A DNA stretch of 19,873 nucleotides from OMOG01 sp041485845 (GCA_041485845.1 JBGPKH010000085.1:1-19873), one strand, 5' to 3'. Positions 1-7,412 are shown, counted from the first letter of the stretch. Program-made: numbers and translations. Notes: generated from the letters alone by a model not told the origin.

Positions 1-2
1 AT

Positions 3-269
3 AGTGCGCAGTTCAAAGCTCGGGTGGTGATCGAGGCGATCCGCGGCGAGAAGACGCTCAGCCAGTTGGGATCGCAGTTCAAGGTGCATCCCATCCAGAT
101 CGCGAAGTGGAGGAAGGCGGCTCTGGAGCAGATGCCGGAACTCTTCGTGGATGGACGGACGCGGAAGACGCATAGTGGTGAGGCGGACAACAACGGGCTC
201 TATGAAGAGATCGGTCGCCTGAAAGTCGAGCTGGACTGGCTCAAAAAAAAAGTGGGGATGCTGGACTAG
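3..269 (+). CDS. IS3-family transposase OrfA (5' partial)
   Basis: This is the DNA-binding half of an IS3 transposase. The frame is open from base 3 and reads SAQFKARVVIEAIRGEKTL, which matches the start of the usual helix-turn-helix region, so the true start codon lies upstream of the window and the GTG at 24 is probably internal. The helix-turn-helix lies around SQLGSQFKVHPIQIAKWRK. It is followed by a C-terminal leucine/heptad region (EEIGRLKVELDWLKKK) of the kind used for oligomerisation in OrfA and OrfAB. The stop TAG at 267-269 lies 16 nt after the A9 run, so ribosomes that slip at 243-251 avoid it and make the fused OrfAB transposase. No damage is visible in the part seen. Confidence 0.85.
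   Translation, partial: SAQFKARVVIEAIRGEKTLSQLGSQFKVHPIQIAKWRKAALEQMPELFVDGRTRKTHSGEADNNGLYEEIGRLKVELDWLKKKVGMLD
243..252 (+). other. A9 slippery site for -1 programmed frameshifting (OrfAB)
   Basis: Nine A residues (243-251) followed by G sit in the orfA frame as CTC AAA AAA AAA GTG. A one-base backward slip puts the ribosome in the orfB frame, which is open from here through 287 and onward with no stop. This is the expected geometry for IS3 OrfAB production. Function is inferred from layout. Confidence 0.75.
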
Positions 270-286
270 AGAATCGGCGGGCGCTG

Positions 287-1090
287 GTGGAAAGGGGCCA
301 TCCGGACCTCAGTGTGCGGCGGCAATGTGAGCTGCTGGGCGTCAACCGCGCAGGTTTGTACTACGAACCAGTGGGTGAAAGCCAAGAGAACTTGCTGCTG
401 CTGCGATTGCTGGATGAACAGTACACGCGGGCGCCGTTCTATGGAAGCCGGAGAATGACGGAGTGGCTGGCAAGCGTGGGACATGAGGTGAACCGCAAGC
501 GCGTTTCGCGGCTGATGGAGTTGCTGGGCATCGAAGCCGTTTACCCGAAGCCGAAGCTGAGCCAACCGGGGGAATGGCGCCGGATCTACCCGTACTTGTT
601 GCGAGGCACCACGGTGGAGCGCGTCAACCAGGTGTGGAGCACGGATATCACGTACATCCGGATGGCGCAGGGTTTTTTATACCTGGTCGCGGTAATGGAC
701 TGGTTCAGCCGGTTGGTACTGAGCTGGTCGCTGTCGCTGACGATGGAGGTGGAGTTCTGTGTGGAGGCGCTGAAGCGGGCGCTACGGCGGGGACGGCCGG
801 ACATCTTCAACAGCGACCAGGGGTCGCAGTTCACCAGCGAGAAGTTCACCGGAGAGTTGGCGGAGCGCCAGATCGCCATCAGCATGGACGGGCGGGGCCG
901 CTGCATGGACAACATCTTCGTCGAGCGGCTGTGGCGCTGGCTGAAATACGAGGAGGTGTACTTGAAGGATTACGCGTCGGTGGCCGAGGCACGGGCAGGC
1001 ATCGCCGGCTACTTCCAGTTCTACAACCACGAGCGGTTGCACCAGAGCCTGGGGTATCGGACGCCGGCGGTGGTGTACGGAGGGCGGTGA
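287..1090 (+). CDS. IS3-family transposase OrfB (DDE integrase core)
   Basis: This is the catalytic half of the IS3 transposase, about 267 aa, a normal OrfB length. The N-terminal HTH_21-like segment carries HPDLSVRRQCELLGV and YGSRRMTEWL. The rve integrase core follows, with the three acidic residues in WSTDITYI (first Asp), NSDQGSQFTS (second Asp) and DNIFVERLWRWLKYE (Glu). The C-terminal YNHERLHQSLGYRTPA segment is the usual IS3 tail. GTG at 287 is the first start-like codon, but the frame is open back to the A9 run, so the active product is probably the OrfAB fusion. All catalytic residues and the full length are present, so the element may still be active if its ends are intact. Confidence 0.9.
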   Translation: MERGHPDLSVRRQCELLGVNRAGLYYEPVGESQENLLLLRLLDEQYTRAPFYGSRRMTEWLASVGHEVNRKRVSRLMELLGIEAVYPKPKLSQPGEWRRIYPYLLRGTTVERVNQVWSTDITYIRMAQGFLYLVAVMDWFSRLVLSWSLSLTMEVEFCVEALKRALRRGRPDIFNSDQGSQFTSEKFTGELAERQIAISMDGRGRCMDNIFVERLWRWLKYEEVYLKDYASVAEARAGIAGYFQFYNHERLHQSLGYRTPAVVYGGR

Positions 1091-1139
1091 AATTGGCACC
1101 AGCAGAGAGCCATAGGATAGGAAGGCATGGAAAACTGGA

Positions 1140-1181
1140 AAAAACTGGAATGGAAAAACTGGAATGGAAAAACTGGAATGG
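1140..1181. repeat. Tandem repeat, three perfect 14-bp units
   Basis: The unit AAAAACTGGAATGG occurs three times head to tail at 1140-1153, 1154-1167 and 1168-1181, with a degraded partial unit just upstream (about 1129-1139). It begins 50 bp past the IS3 orfB stop, at the step into lower-GC DNA. Three units of 14 bp shift any reading frame when copy number changes, and no real gene appears to cross it. Confidence 0.9.
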
Positions 1182-1225
1182 TTATGGTGATGGAGAAAAC
1201 GCTCATCGGCACGCTGAAGCTAAGC

Positions 1226-1444
1226 TTATTGAATCGGAAAAATGGTCTTGACAATGGGGTCCACTTTAGTAGTCAAAGCATAGCCATAAAGTTGAAGCAT
1301 AAGCTTGGGGTCTGTAAAAATATCTTCCGGACGAAAATAGCGTCCCCCATAGTAACCATTGCCGAAAAGAAGAACGGGACTAAACCAAATAAAACCTGTC
1401 ACCAAAAGTAACTTAGCCCGGAGTGACCACCGCCAGCCAATCAT
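1226..1444 (-). CDS. Possible small membrane-associated protein or gene fragment, unidentified
   Basis: I do not recognise this frame. It encodes 72 aa with a basic start (MIGWRWSLRAK), one hydrophobic segment (LLLVTGFIWFSPVLLFG, about residues 11-28), a Gly/Tyr-rich stretch (NGYYGGRYF) and a soluble tail ending KTIFPIQ. It looks like a signal-anchor plus the first part of a larger protein. It lies in the AT-richest patch of the window, unlike all its neighbours, so it may be an imported or truncated gene. There is no clear ribosome-binding site, and its start abuts the tadC remnant. It could also be chance open frame in non-coding DNA. Confidence 0.25.
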   Translation of the reverse strand: MIGWRWSLRAKLLLVTGFIWFSPVLLFGNGYYGGRYFRPEDIFTDPKLMLQLYGYALTTKVDPIVKTIFPIQ

Positions 1445-1450
1445 CGCTGT

Positions 1451-1715
1451 TTGTCAAAGCGACTGCGCGTTTCGCGCGAGCTGCGCGTCAGCCAACCGGA
1501 AATCGCAGACGAACTGGGTCTCGCCATGCTGGAGCAGAAAGCGGGGAAACCGCGGGAGGACACCTTGAAGGACATGGCGGAACGAACCAACGTCCCGAGT
1601 GTGCGAGCTCTCGTGAATACGCTGGTGCAATCCGACGTTTTCGGCGCCAGCATCGCCAAAACGTTGAGGGTCTACTCAGATGTCAGCGATCATGCGGAAA
1701 CGTCGAAATTTGAAC
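1451..1715 (+). pseudogene. tadC: Decayed C-terminal fragment of TadC-like type II secretion F-domain protein
   Basis: In the 1451 frame the translation RELRVSQPEIADEL ... EQKAGKPREDTLKDMAERT ... VRALVNTLVQSDVFGASIAK ... LRVYSD follows the conserved order of the second GspF/T2SSF domain of TadC, an inner-membrane platform protein of Flp/Tad pili. The N-terminal half and the membrane segments are missing. Near 1680 the TadC-like pattern (MRKRR, where the family has a basic MR-K-RR stretch) moves into another frame, so a frameshift has followed the truncation. No other tad genes are nearby. The fragment starts where the low-GC patch ends, which suggests that DNA rearrangement cut the gene. The family assignment rests on pattern memory, not on a search. 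Confidence 0.6.
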
Positions 1716-1878
1716 ATCTGTCGCCATCGGGTGAACTCGCCGCCGGCGGCGTCGGCTTGGCGGCATCCCGTACATCGCGTGCTGGTTAAATCCATCGGCT
1801 CTGGTAGCCGCAGATTAGGCATTGGGAGAGGGATGGGGTTTGCGGCGGGCGCGAGTTGGTGGTCGAAACCGAACCCTG

Positions 1879-2112
1879 ATGCGTCACGCGGTCCGGATTT
1901 TGCCGTTGGCGATAGGCTCGCTGACGTCGGCGATGTGCCTGCTTGCCGGATTCTGTGGCCTGGTAACGGCGCCCCACCGCGGCCCGTTGTTGCCATCGCA
2001 TTCGTTTCCGACAGTGCTCGTTGCAATAGCGCAGTTGACGCGCGGCAATCAGCACGTCTCGGAAGTGCTGCGGGCGATGGGCGTCACGCACCTGGTGGCA
2101 AACATGGGCTAG
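1879..2112 (+). CDS. Uncertain small hydrophobic protein or gene remnant
   Basis: This is a 77-aa open frame starting MRHAVRILPLAIGSLTSAM, with a hydrophobic N-terminus resembling a signal peptide or single membrane segment, and ending LRAMGVTHLVANMG. No family is recognised. The stretch 1716-2154 otherwise holds nothing I can assign. Start and ribosome-binding site are unconvincing, and the frame may be the tail of a decayed membrane protein, like the neighbouring tadC relic. Confidence 0.2.
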   Translation: MRHAVRILPLAIGSLTSAMCLLAGFCGLVTAPHRGPLLPSHSFPTVLVAIAQLTRGNQHVSEVLRAMGVTHLVANMG

Positions 2113-2154
2113 CTAGCCCCCCGCCCCCGCCGCGAATTCGATATGCTGTGCGAG

Positions 2155-3480
2155 ATGAAATCGCTCCTCGCGTCACTCGTTTTCGCCGCCGGATTACAGG
2201 CGGCCGGCTGGCAGGCCGGCGCTGCCGCAGTCGACATTTCGCCGCGCGGGCCCATCTGGCTCGCCGGGTACGCGGCGCGGAGCAGACCATCGGAATCCAT
2301 CCGCCAGCCGATCCACGCCAAGGCGCTGGCTCTTCGGGATGACGCGGGGGCGATCTCGGTGATCGTGACCGTCGACCTGGTCGGCGTGCGGCGGGAGATG
2401 ACGGAGCCGATCGCGGAACGTGCAGCCAAGGAACTGCACATTCCGCGGGAACGCATCCTGTTCAACGCCTCCCATACGCATAGCGCGCCGGTCACCGGCG
2501 ATCTGACAGTATACGGTCCGCTGATGGGCTCTTATCTGGAGGCGCAGAAGGCGGCGATCGGGCGTTACACGGAAGCGCTCCCGAACCTGATGTACTCGGC
2601 GATCGCCAAGGCGGTCGCGGACCTACGGCCCGCCACCCTCGGCTTCGAGCAGGGCTTCGCCGGCTTTGCCGTGAATCGGCGGCGCGTGGGACGGCGTGAG
2701 TTTCCGGGCCCGGTCGATCCCGATGTGCCTGTGCTCGCCGTGAAGGGAGCGGACGGCCGGTATATGGCCATCGTCTTCGGATACGCGTGTCACAACACCG
2801 TGATGGACGACTACACGGTCCACGGCGATTACGCAGGATACGCGCAGCAGTTCCTGGAGCAGCGCTTCCCCGGCGCGGTCGCGCTGTTCGTGCAGGGCGG
2901 CGGCGCGGACGCGAACCCGCTGCCGCGCCGCAGGGCGCAGGACCTGGATCGCTACGGCGCCACGCTGGCGGACGCGGTCGAGGACGTCGTGAAAAGTGAG
3001 CTGAAGCCGGTCGCGGGGCCGATCCGCGCGGCCATGTCGACAACCGAGGTCGCGTTCGAGGGCCCCTTCGATCGCGCGCGCTGGCAGGCGGAAGCGGCGT
3101 CGGATTTCAAACCCGTCGCCCTGCACGGCACCCGCATGCTGGACATCCTTGGTGGCGGCGGGAAGATCCTCGAATCGCGGCCCTACATGGTCGAAGCGTG
3201 GCGCTTCGGGGGCGGGCTCACGCTCATCGCCCTCTCGGGGGAGCTGACCGTGGACTACGCGCTGAAATTCAAAGCCCTTTACGGACACGACACCACGTGG
3301 ATCGCCGGGTACTCGAACGACGTCTTCGGCTACATCCCGTCGTTGCGCGTGTGGAAGGAAGGGGGCTATGAAGGTGGCGAGGCGTTCCGCTTCTCCACGT
3401 TCCCCGGACGCCTCGCTCCCGATATCGAGGACCGGATCACCGCCGCGGTGGAACGCGTCGTGGCGGCGGTCCGGCGATGA
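2155..3480 (+). CDS. Secreted neutral/alkaline ceramidase-like metallohydrolase
   Basis: This 441-aa protein matches the N-terminal catalytic domain of neutral/alkaline non-lysosomal ceramidases (PF04734). It has a signal peptide (MKSLLASLVFAAGLQAAG), ASHTHSAP at about 105-112, HGDYAG at 223-228, QGGGADANP at 247-255, SGELTVDY at 361-368 and GYSNDVFGY at 385-393. The His, His, Glu and Tyr in these blocks fit the family's zinc ligands. The family's catalytic serine block (GDVSPN) is replaced by GGADAN, and the C-terminal Ig-like domain of true ceramidases is absent, so ceramide need not be the substrate; an amide or ester hydrolase is a safer call. ATG 2155 is preferred to ATG 2143 because it starts a normal signal peptide; neither has a clear Shine-Dalgarno. 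The stop overlaps the transporter start by 4 bp, which implies co-expression. Confidence 0.8.
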   Translation: MKSLLASLVFAAGLQAAGWQAGAAAVDISPRGPIWLAGYAARSRPSESIRQPIHAKALALRDDAGAISVIVTVDLVGVRREMTEPIAERAAKELHIPRERILFNASHTHSAPVTGDLTVYGPLMGSYLEAQKAAIGRYTEALPNLMYSAIAKAVADLRPATLGFEQGFAGFAVNRRRVGRREFPGPVDPDVPVLAVKGADGRYMAIVFGYACHNTVMDDYTVHGDYAGYAQQFLEQRFPGAVALFVQGGGADANPLPRRRAQDLDRYGATLADAVEDVVKSELKPVAGPIRAAMSTTEVAFEGPFDRARWQAEAASDFKPVALHGTRMLDILGGGGKILESRPYMVEAWRFGGGLTLIALSGELTVDYALKFKALYGHDTTWIAGYSNDVFGYIPSLRVWKEGGYEGGEAFRFSTFPGRLAPDIEDRITAAVERVVAAVRR

Positions 3481-4763
3481 TCCCGGCCCCCGGCCCGCAC
3501 AGCGAAACGCCGACACACAAGCGCTACTGGGTGGTCGCACTCGGATTCGCGCTTTCGTTCATCACCTACATCGACCGCGCGGCGATCGGGCAGGCGGCAT
3601 TGTCGATCTCGGCGGACCTCGATCTTTCGTTGGTCCAGATGGGATACGTGTTCTCCGCCTTCGGCCTCGCATACGCGGCGTTCGAGATCCCCAGCGGCTG
3701 GATGGGCGATTGGATCGGACCGCGCAAGGTGCTGCTGCGGATCGTCCTCTGGTGGTCTTTCTTCACGGCCGCGACGGGCTGGAGCTGGAACTATGGATCT
3801 CTGCTGGCGATTCGTTTCCTGTTCGGCGTGGGAGAGGCGGGCTGCTTTCCCAACCTGGCAAAATGCTTCAGCACCTGGCTTCCGGCGCACGAGCGCCTGC
3901 GGGCGGAGGGATTCAAGGCCGCCAGCGCGCGATGGGGCGGCGCCGTGACGCCCGTGCTGTTCGTCTACTTGCAGCAGTGGCTGGGATGGCGGACCGTGTT
4001 CCAGGTGTTCGCGCTGACCGGCGTCGTCTGGGCCGCGGTGTTCTACTGGTGGTACGGCGACGATCCGCGCGACCGCGCCGGCGTCAACGAGGCCGAATTG
4101 CGCCTGCTCCAGGCGGGGGCCCGGCGTCCCGGCGGCCGGCGCCCTCCGTGGGGCGTGTTTCTTCGCTCGCGCAGTGCCTGGCTGCTGTGGGCAAACTGGT
4201 TCTGTTATTCGTATGGCTTCTATTTCTATCTGACGTGGCTGCCGACGTACCTCCAGCAAGCGCGCCATCTGGACCTGCGCCGCAGCGCCGCGTTGGCCGG
4301 TCTGCCGCTGCTCTCGGCCGGACTCGGCAGCCTCTTTTCCGGGTTTGTCTGCGCCTGGCTGATGCGAACCAGGGGCCGCGTAGCGCTCACCCGCCGCGCC
4401 ACAGCCATCGCCGGATTTGCCATCGCGGCGGCCATGCTCGTGATCTTCACGCGGCTCGAAAGTCCGGCGTGGATGATCGCGGCGCTCACTACATCGAGCT
4501 TCGCGGCTGAATTCACCGGCCCGGTCTCCTGGACCACGTGCATGGACCTGGGCGGCCGCTACGTCGGGTCGCTCGCGGGCGCCATGAACACGCTCGGGCA
4601 ACTGGGCGGTACGGTCGCGCCGGCAGCTATCGGCCACATCTTAGAGTGGTCGAACTACAATTGGTCGATCACGTTCTACGTCTCGGCCGCGATCTATTGC
4701 TGCGGGATTTTCTGCTGGTCCTTCCTCGATCCGGTGACGCCGCTCGATCGAACGAACCGGTAG
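3477..4763 (+). CDS. MFS transporter, anion:cation symporter (ACS) type
   Basis: This 428-aa inner-membrane protein has about 12 hydrophobic segments. Features of the ACS branch of the major facilitator superfamily (sugar-acid and organic-anion uptake) include FITYIDRAAIGQAA near residues 28-41, the loop 2-3 motif GWMGDWIGPRKVL at 74-86 and RFLFGVGEAGCFPN at 113-126. Relatives carry hexuronates, galactonate, glucarate or similar anions; the substrate here is not readable. ATG 3477 lies in the ATGA overlap with the ceramidase-like gene, so the two are probably translationally coupled and the transporter may import a product of that secreted hydrolase. Its 3' end overlaps the convergent minus-strand gene by 70 bp. 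Confidence 0.88.
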   Translation: MIPAPGPHSETPTHKRYWVVALGFALSFITYIDRAAIGQAALSISADLDLSLVQMGYVFSAFGLAYAAFEIPSGWMGDWIGPRKVLLRIVLWWSFFTAATGWSWNYGSLLAIRFLFGVGEAGCFPNLAKCFSTWLPAHERLRAEGFKAASARWGGAVTPVLFVYLQQWLGWRTVFQVFALTGVVWAAVFYWWYGDDPRDRAGVNEAELRLLQAGARRPGGRRPPWGVFLRSRSAWLLWANWFCYSYGFYFYLTWLPTYLQQARHLDLRRSAALAGLPLLSAGLGSLFSGFVCAWLMRTRGRVALTRRATAIAGFAIAAAMLVIFTRLESPAWMIAALTTSSFAAEFTGPVSWTTCMDLGGRYVGSLAGAMNTLGQLGGTVAPAAIGHILEWSNYNWSITFYVSAAIYCCGIFCWSFLDPVTPLDRTNR

Positions 4764-5965
4764 GCGTGGACCTCGTTGGGCCCGAACCAGTCGCTGAAGC
4801 TCCCGTTGGCCACCGTGACTTTGCGCGGCGCTTCGTAGAGCAGTTCGCCCGTCGTCAACTCGGCGGGGAGTCCGTGGAACGCGACCTTGACGGTGCTTCC
4901 CTCGCGCTTGGCGGCGAGCACGAACACCTGGTTGCCCGCCTCGCGAACGCGGAAGTCGAGATCGGCGGCGCCCTCGACGCGGACCGGCAGCGGCGAATCT
5001 GGCGCGATCAGGGCGGGATAGAGCGGGCTGGACGGGGCGAACTCGTCGAGCACCGGCTTGAGCACTTTGCCGTAGAAGCTCCAGTTCCAGCCGAGCGCTT
5101 TGTCCCGGTCGTCCCAACATGCCGGGACGTTGCCTCCGAAGTACAGCAGGCCGCGTGCGCCCGCGACGATCGATTGATACGACATGTAGCGCTGCTCGGC
5201 GAAGGTGGGAAAGCGCAGCGTCGCGCCCGGTTTGGCGACGCCGCTGAAGCAGATTTGCAGCACCATCCAGAACGGCTTGTGGTCCGCCGCGGTCACGTCG
5301 CCGATGAGCTTCGCGAAATCTCCGGTCATGCTGAGGTTCTTGTTGGCGCGGTCGGTGTGGACGCCCGGAGGGTAGCTGACGGGGTAGATGTCGATGGCCC
5401 CGACGTCGTACACGGAGTTGTAAGGCGTCAACGTCGCGGCCGTCCCACGGGGCGCCTGCGTGATCCAGACGGGATGCCGCGGGTCGAGTTCGTGGACGAT
5501 CTCGTAAAACAGGCGGCACTTCGAGGGAGGGACCTTCCCCCATTCGGGCTCGTCGGCGCCCTTCCAGAAGGCGGTCGCGGGATGCGACCTGTACTTTTGG
5601 ATCACGCGCCGCAGCTCCTTTTCCTTGACGCTGTCGCCGGGATCGATCTCCGCCAGTTCGGGGATGTAGATGGCGCAGAACATGCCGTCTTTCGCCGCGC
5701 GGTCCATGATGGCGTCGAGCGTCGCCTCGGCCTGCGGAGTCCACTTGCCGCCGGTTCCACAGCGATTGAATACCACGCCGTTCCCGGCGAGCTCGGCATA
5801 TGCGTCGGCGCCGGAGGGCGAGGACGCGCCCGGCGCGGGCGCGGTGGTGAAGCCGAGGGGAAAGGCGGGCTTGCCGTCGAAGACGAAGACACCGTCGGGC
5901 CGGATGGTGACGGCCGCTGCATAACCCTCGATCGCAAGAAGAAGCAGCAGGGTGAGTGTTCTCAT
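4694..5965 (-). CDS. Secreted glycoside-hydrolase-like TIM-barrel protein
   Basis: This 423-aa protein has a signal peptide (MRTLTLLLLLAIEGYAAA) followed by a beta segment of the type seen before GH5-like barrels (VTIRPDGVFVFDGKPAFPLG). A block HPATAFWKGADEPEWG (128-143) resembles the strand-4 acid/base region in GH5/GH2-clan enzymes, with the Glu of ADEPE as candidate acid/base. IDIYPVSYPPG (191-201) and ARGLLYFGGN (270-279) look like later barrel strands, and the C-terminal 80 residues look like a beta-sandwich cap. The exact GH family is not recognised. ATG 5965 overlaps the aminotransferase stop by 4 bp, so it is the second gene of that operon. The last ~19 residues read into the transporter gene and look like an extension beyond the natural end at AYRF. 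Confidence 0.6.
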   Translation of the reverse strand: MRTLTLLLLLAIEGYAAAVTIRPDGVFVFDGKPAFPLGFTTAPAPGASSPSGADAYAELAGNGVVFNRCGTGGKWTPQAEATLDAIMDRAAKDGMFCAIYIPELAEIDPGDSVKEKELRRVIQKYRSHPATAFWKGADEPEWGKVPPSKCRLFYEIVHELDPRHPVWITQAPRGTAATLTPYNSVYDVGAIDIYPVSYPPGVHTDRANKNLSMTGDFAKLIGDVTAADHKPFWMVLQICFSGVAKPGATLRFPTFAEQRYMSYQSIVAGARGLLYFGGNVPACWDDRDKALGWNWSFYGKVLKPVLDEFAPSSPLYPALIAPDSPLPVRVEGAADLDFRVREAGNQVFVLAAKREGSTVKVAFHGLPAELTTGELLYEAPRKVTVANGSFSDWFGPNEVHAYRFVRSSGVTGSRKDQQKIPQQ

Positions 5966-7242
5966 TTCAAGTCCCGGAAAACGGTCTCCAATCGGGTGAG
6001 CGTGTCGTCGATGTCGCGCCCGGTGTGCGCGCAGGAAACGTACAGCCGGCCGTCGGGTACGATGTGCAGGCCCTCCTGTAATGCCCGGTAGAGGAATTTG
6101 CGAAGCCGCTCGGTGTCGTCCGCGAGTGTGTCGCGGTAGTCTGCGATCTCCGTCCGTTCCGTAAAGTGAATCGCGAACGCGGCGCCGAAGCCGGAGACCA
6201 GAAGCGGAATACCGTGGCGGCGTCCGAACTCTCGGATGCCGTCCATCAGCCGCGCTCCCATGGCCTGGGCGTGCGTGAGCGCCGCGCCGCCGTTGCGCGC
6301 CAGCTCGGTCAGAGTCGCGTGGGAGGACGCCAGTGATACGGGATTGCCATTGAAGCTGCCGCCGAACACCACGCCGTCGTACATTTGCATCAGGATCTCG
6401 GGGCGGCCCGCGATACCGCTCAGCGGCGCTCCGCCGCCCACCGCCTTGCCGAACGTAGCGATATCGGGGACCACCCCGTAGAACTGCTGCGCTCCCCCCA
6501 GCGACAGCCGGAAACCGGTAATCACTTCGTCGAACATCAACAGAATGCCGCGCGACGTACACAGCTCGCGGACGCGCTCGAGATACCCGGGCTGCGGCAG
6601 AATGCAGCCGCTGTTGCAGAGCACCGGCTCCATCGCGATGGCGGCGATGCTGTGGCGTTCGACCATGCGCTCCAGCGCATTGATGTCATTCCACGGCGCA
6701 ACGGCGAAGTTTTCGATGGCGTTCGGAACCTGGCCGCGGGATCCGGTGACAACAGACCCCAACTGGCCGGCCGCCGGTTTGTAGCTGACCAGCGCGCCAT
6801 CCATCCAGCCGTGGTAGTGGCCTTCGAATTTGAGAATGAGGTTGCGCCCGGTGAACGCGCGGGCCAGGCGGAAGGCGATCTGGCAGGCCTCGCTGCCGCT
6901 CGACGTGAACGCGACCAGCTCCGCGCACGGCATCAGGGACTGGATCTGCTCGGCAACCAGGAACTCCAGCTCGTGCTGCGCGCCGTAGTCGGCGGGCAGC
7001 TCGGCCTGGCGGCGCATCGCTTCGACGATCGCGGGATGACGATAGCCGAGGATCATGGGGCCCCAGGCGAGCACGTAATCGATGTACTCGTTGCCGTCGG
7101 CGTCTTCCAGGCGCGCGCCGCAGCCGTTCCGGAAATATAGCGGCACGGGCGCCTTGACGCGGAACGGGCTGCTGACCCCGCCCGCCAGCGACCCCTTTGC
7201 GCGCTCCAGGTATTCCCGCGATTTGTCCCAGTTCCCGATCAT
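5962..7242 (-). CDS. Class III PLP aminotransferase, glutamate-1-semialdehyde aminomutase-like
   Basis: This 426-aa cytosolic enzyme matches class III aminotransferases of the HemL branch. It has SSGSEA (114-119, phosphate binding), GHYHGW (141-146), MFDEVITGFR (236-245, Asp238 for the PLP ring nitrogen) and FGKAVGGGAP (264-273) with Lys266 as the PLP lysine. The length is normal. The start is set by GGAGG six or seven nt upstream of ATG 7242; the frame stays open further upstream but has no family similarity there. The downstream gene overlaps by ATGA. Being first in an operon with a secreted hydrolase, divergent from a ggt operon and away from heme genes, argues for a catabolic or amino-sugar role rather than tetrapyrrole synthesis. 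True HemL remains possible. Confidence 0.85.
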   Translation of the reverse strand: MIGNWDKSREYLERAKGSLAGGVSSPFRVKAPVPLYFRNGCGARLEDADGNEYIDYVLAWGPMILGYRHPAIVEAMRRQAELPADYGAQHELEFLVAEQIQSLMPCAELVAFTSSGSEACQIAFRLARAFTGRNLILKFEGHYHGWMDGALVSYKPAAGQLGSVVTGSRGQVPNAIENFAVAPWNDINALERMVERHSIAAIAMEPVLCNSGCILPQPGYLERVRELCTSRGILLMFDEVITGFRLSLGGAQQFYGVVPDIATFGKAVGGGAPLSGIAGRPEILMQMYDGVVFGGSFNGNPVSLASSHATLTELARNGGAALTHAQAMGARLMDGIREFGRRHGIPLLVSGFGAAFAIHFTERTEIADYRDTLADDTERLRKFLYRALQEGLHIVPDGRLYVSCAHTGRDIDDTLTRLETVFRDLK

Positions 7243-7300
7243 GTTCCCTCCGCCGGTGTAGTCGGACGGAAGCCCGGAGGAGCTGCGAAAAATCCGGATT

Positions 7301-7398
7301 CGCAGGCGGAAACGCCTGCGCCACCACAAAAAGTCCAGCGCTTTGTACACAGAGGTGGGGCAGGCGGTTCCGCCTGCCTCGCCCGGGTCCGCCCCACA
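7301..7398. repeat. Twin-hairpin intergenic repeat between divergent operons
   Basis: Two perfect palindromes lie 38 bp apart: an 8-bp stem CGCAGGCG/CGCCTGCG with a GAAA loop (7301-7320) and a 9-bp stem GGCAGGCGG/CCGCCTGCC with a TT spacer (7359-7378). Downstream, GGTCCGCCCCACA (7386-7398) is the inverted copy of a 13-mer at 10649-10661. The first hairpin is followed by GCCTGCGCCAC, also found after a hairpin at 14415. These look like members of a dispersed repeat family. They occupy most of the 7243-7435 spacer. Confidence 0.75.
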
Positions 7399-7412
7399 CA
7401 GGTCATCAGGCG

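Larger units (their letters stand above)
1..1100 (+). mobile_element. IS3-family insertion sequence, left end outside the window
   Basis: Two consecutive reading frames encode an IS3-type helix-turn-helix protein (OrfA) and a DDE integrase-core transposase (OrfB), with orfB in the -1 frame relative to orfA and a run of nine A at the junction. This is the standard IS3 layout. OrfA already runs open from the first bases of the window, so the left end and left inverted repeat lie outside. The right end must lie shortly after the orfB stop (1090), but the right inverted repeat cannot be fixed without the left one; the end given here is approximate. No target duplication can be seen. Confidence 0.85.

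Noticed and set aside
574..1251. Long plus-strand open frame across the IS3 orfB region
   Set aside because: It is an off-frame shadow of orfB; the composition is Gly/Arg/His-rich and has no family pattern, while the orfB frame has complete DDE motifs.
3366..4637. 423-aa minus-strand open frame opposite the MFS gene
   Set aside because: Arg/Ala/Glu-rich low-complexity translation typical of antisense to high-GC genes; the plus strand has clear membrane segments and MFS motifs.
4538..6091. 517-aa plus-strand open frame opposite the GH-like gene
   Set aside because: Antisense shadow; the minus strand has a signal peptide, enzyme motifs and an ATGA overlap with its neighbour.
5962..7242. Calling the aminotransferase hemL
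   Set aside because: The fold and motifs fit the HemL branch, but the catabolic context and absence of heme genes do not support tetrapyrrole synthesis; the symbol was left blank.
7301..7398. CRISPR-like array
   Set aside because: The repeats are inverted palindromes with unequal spacing and only two units, not direct repeats with uniform spacers.
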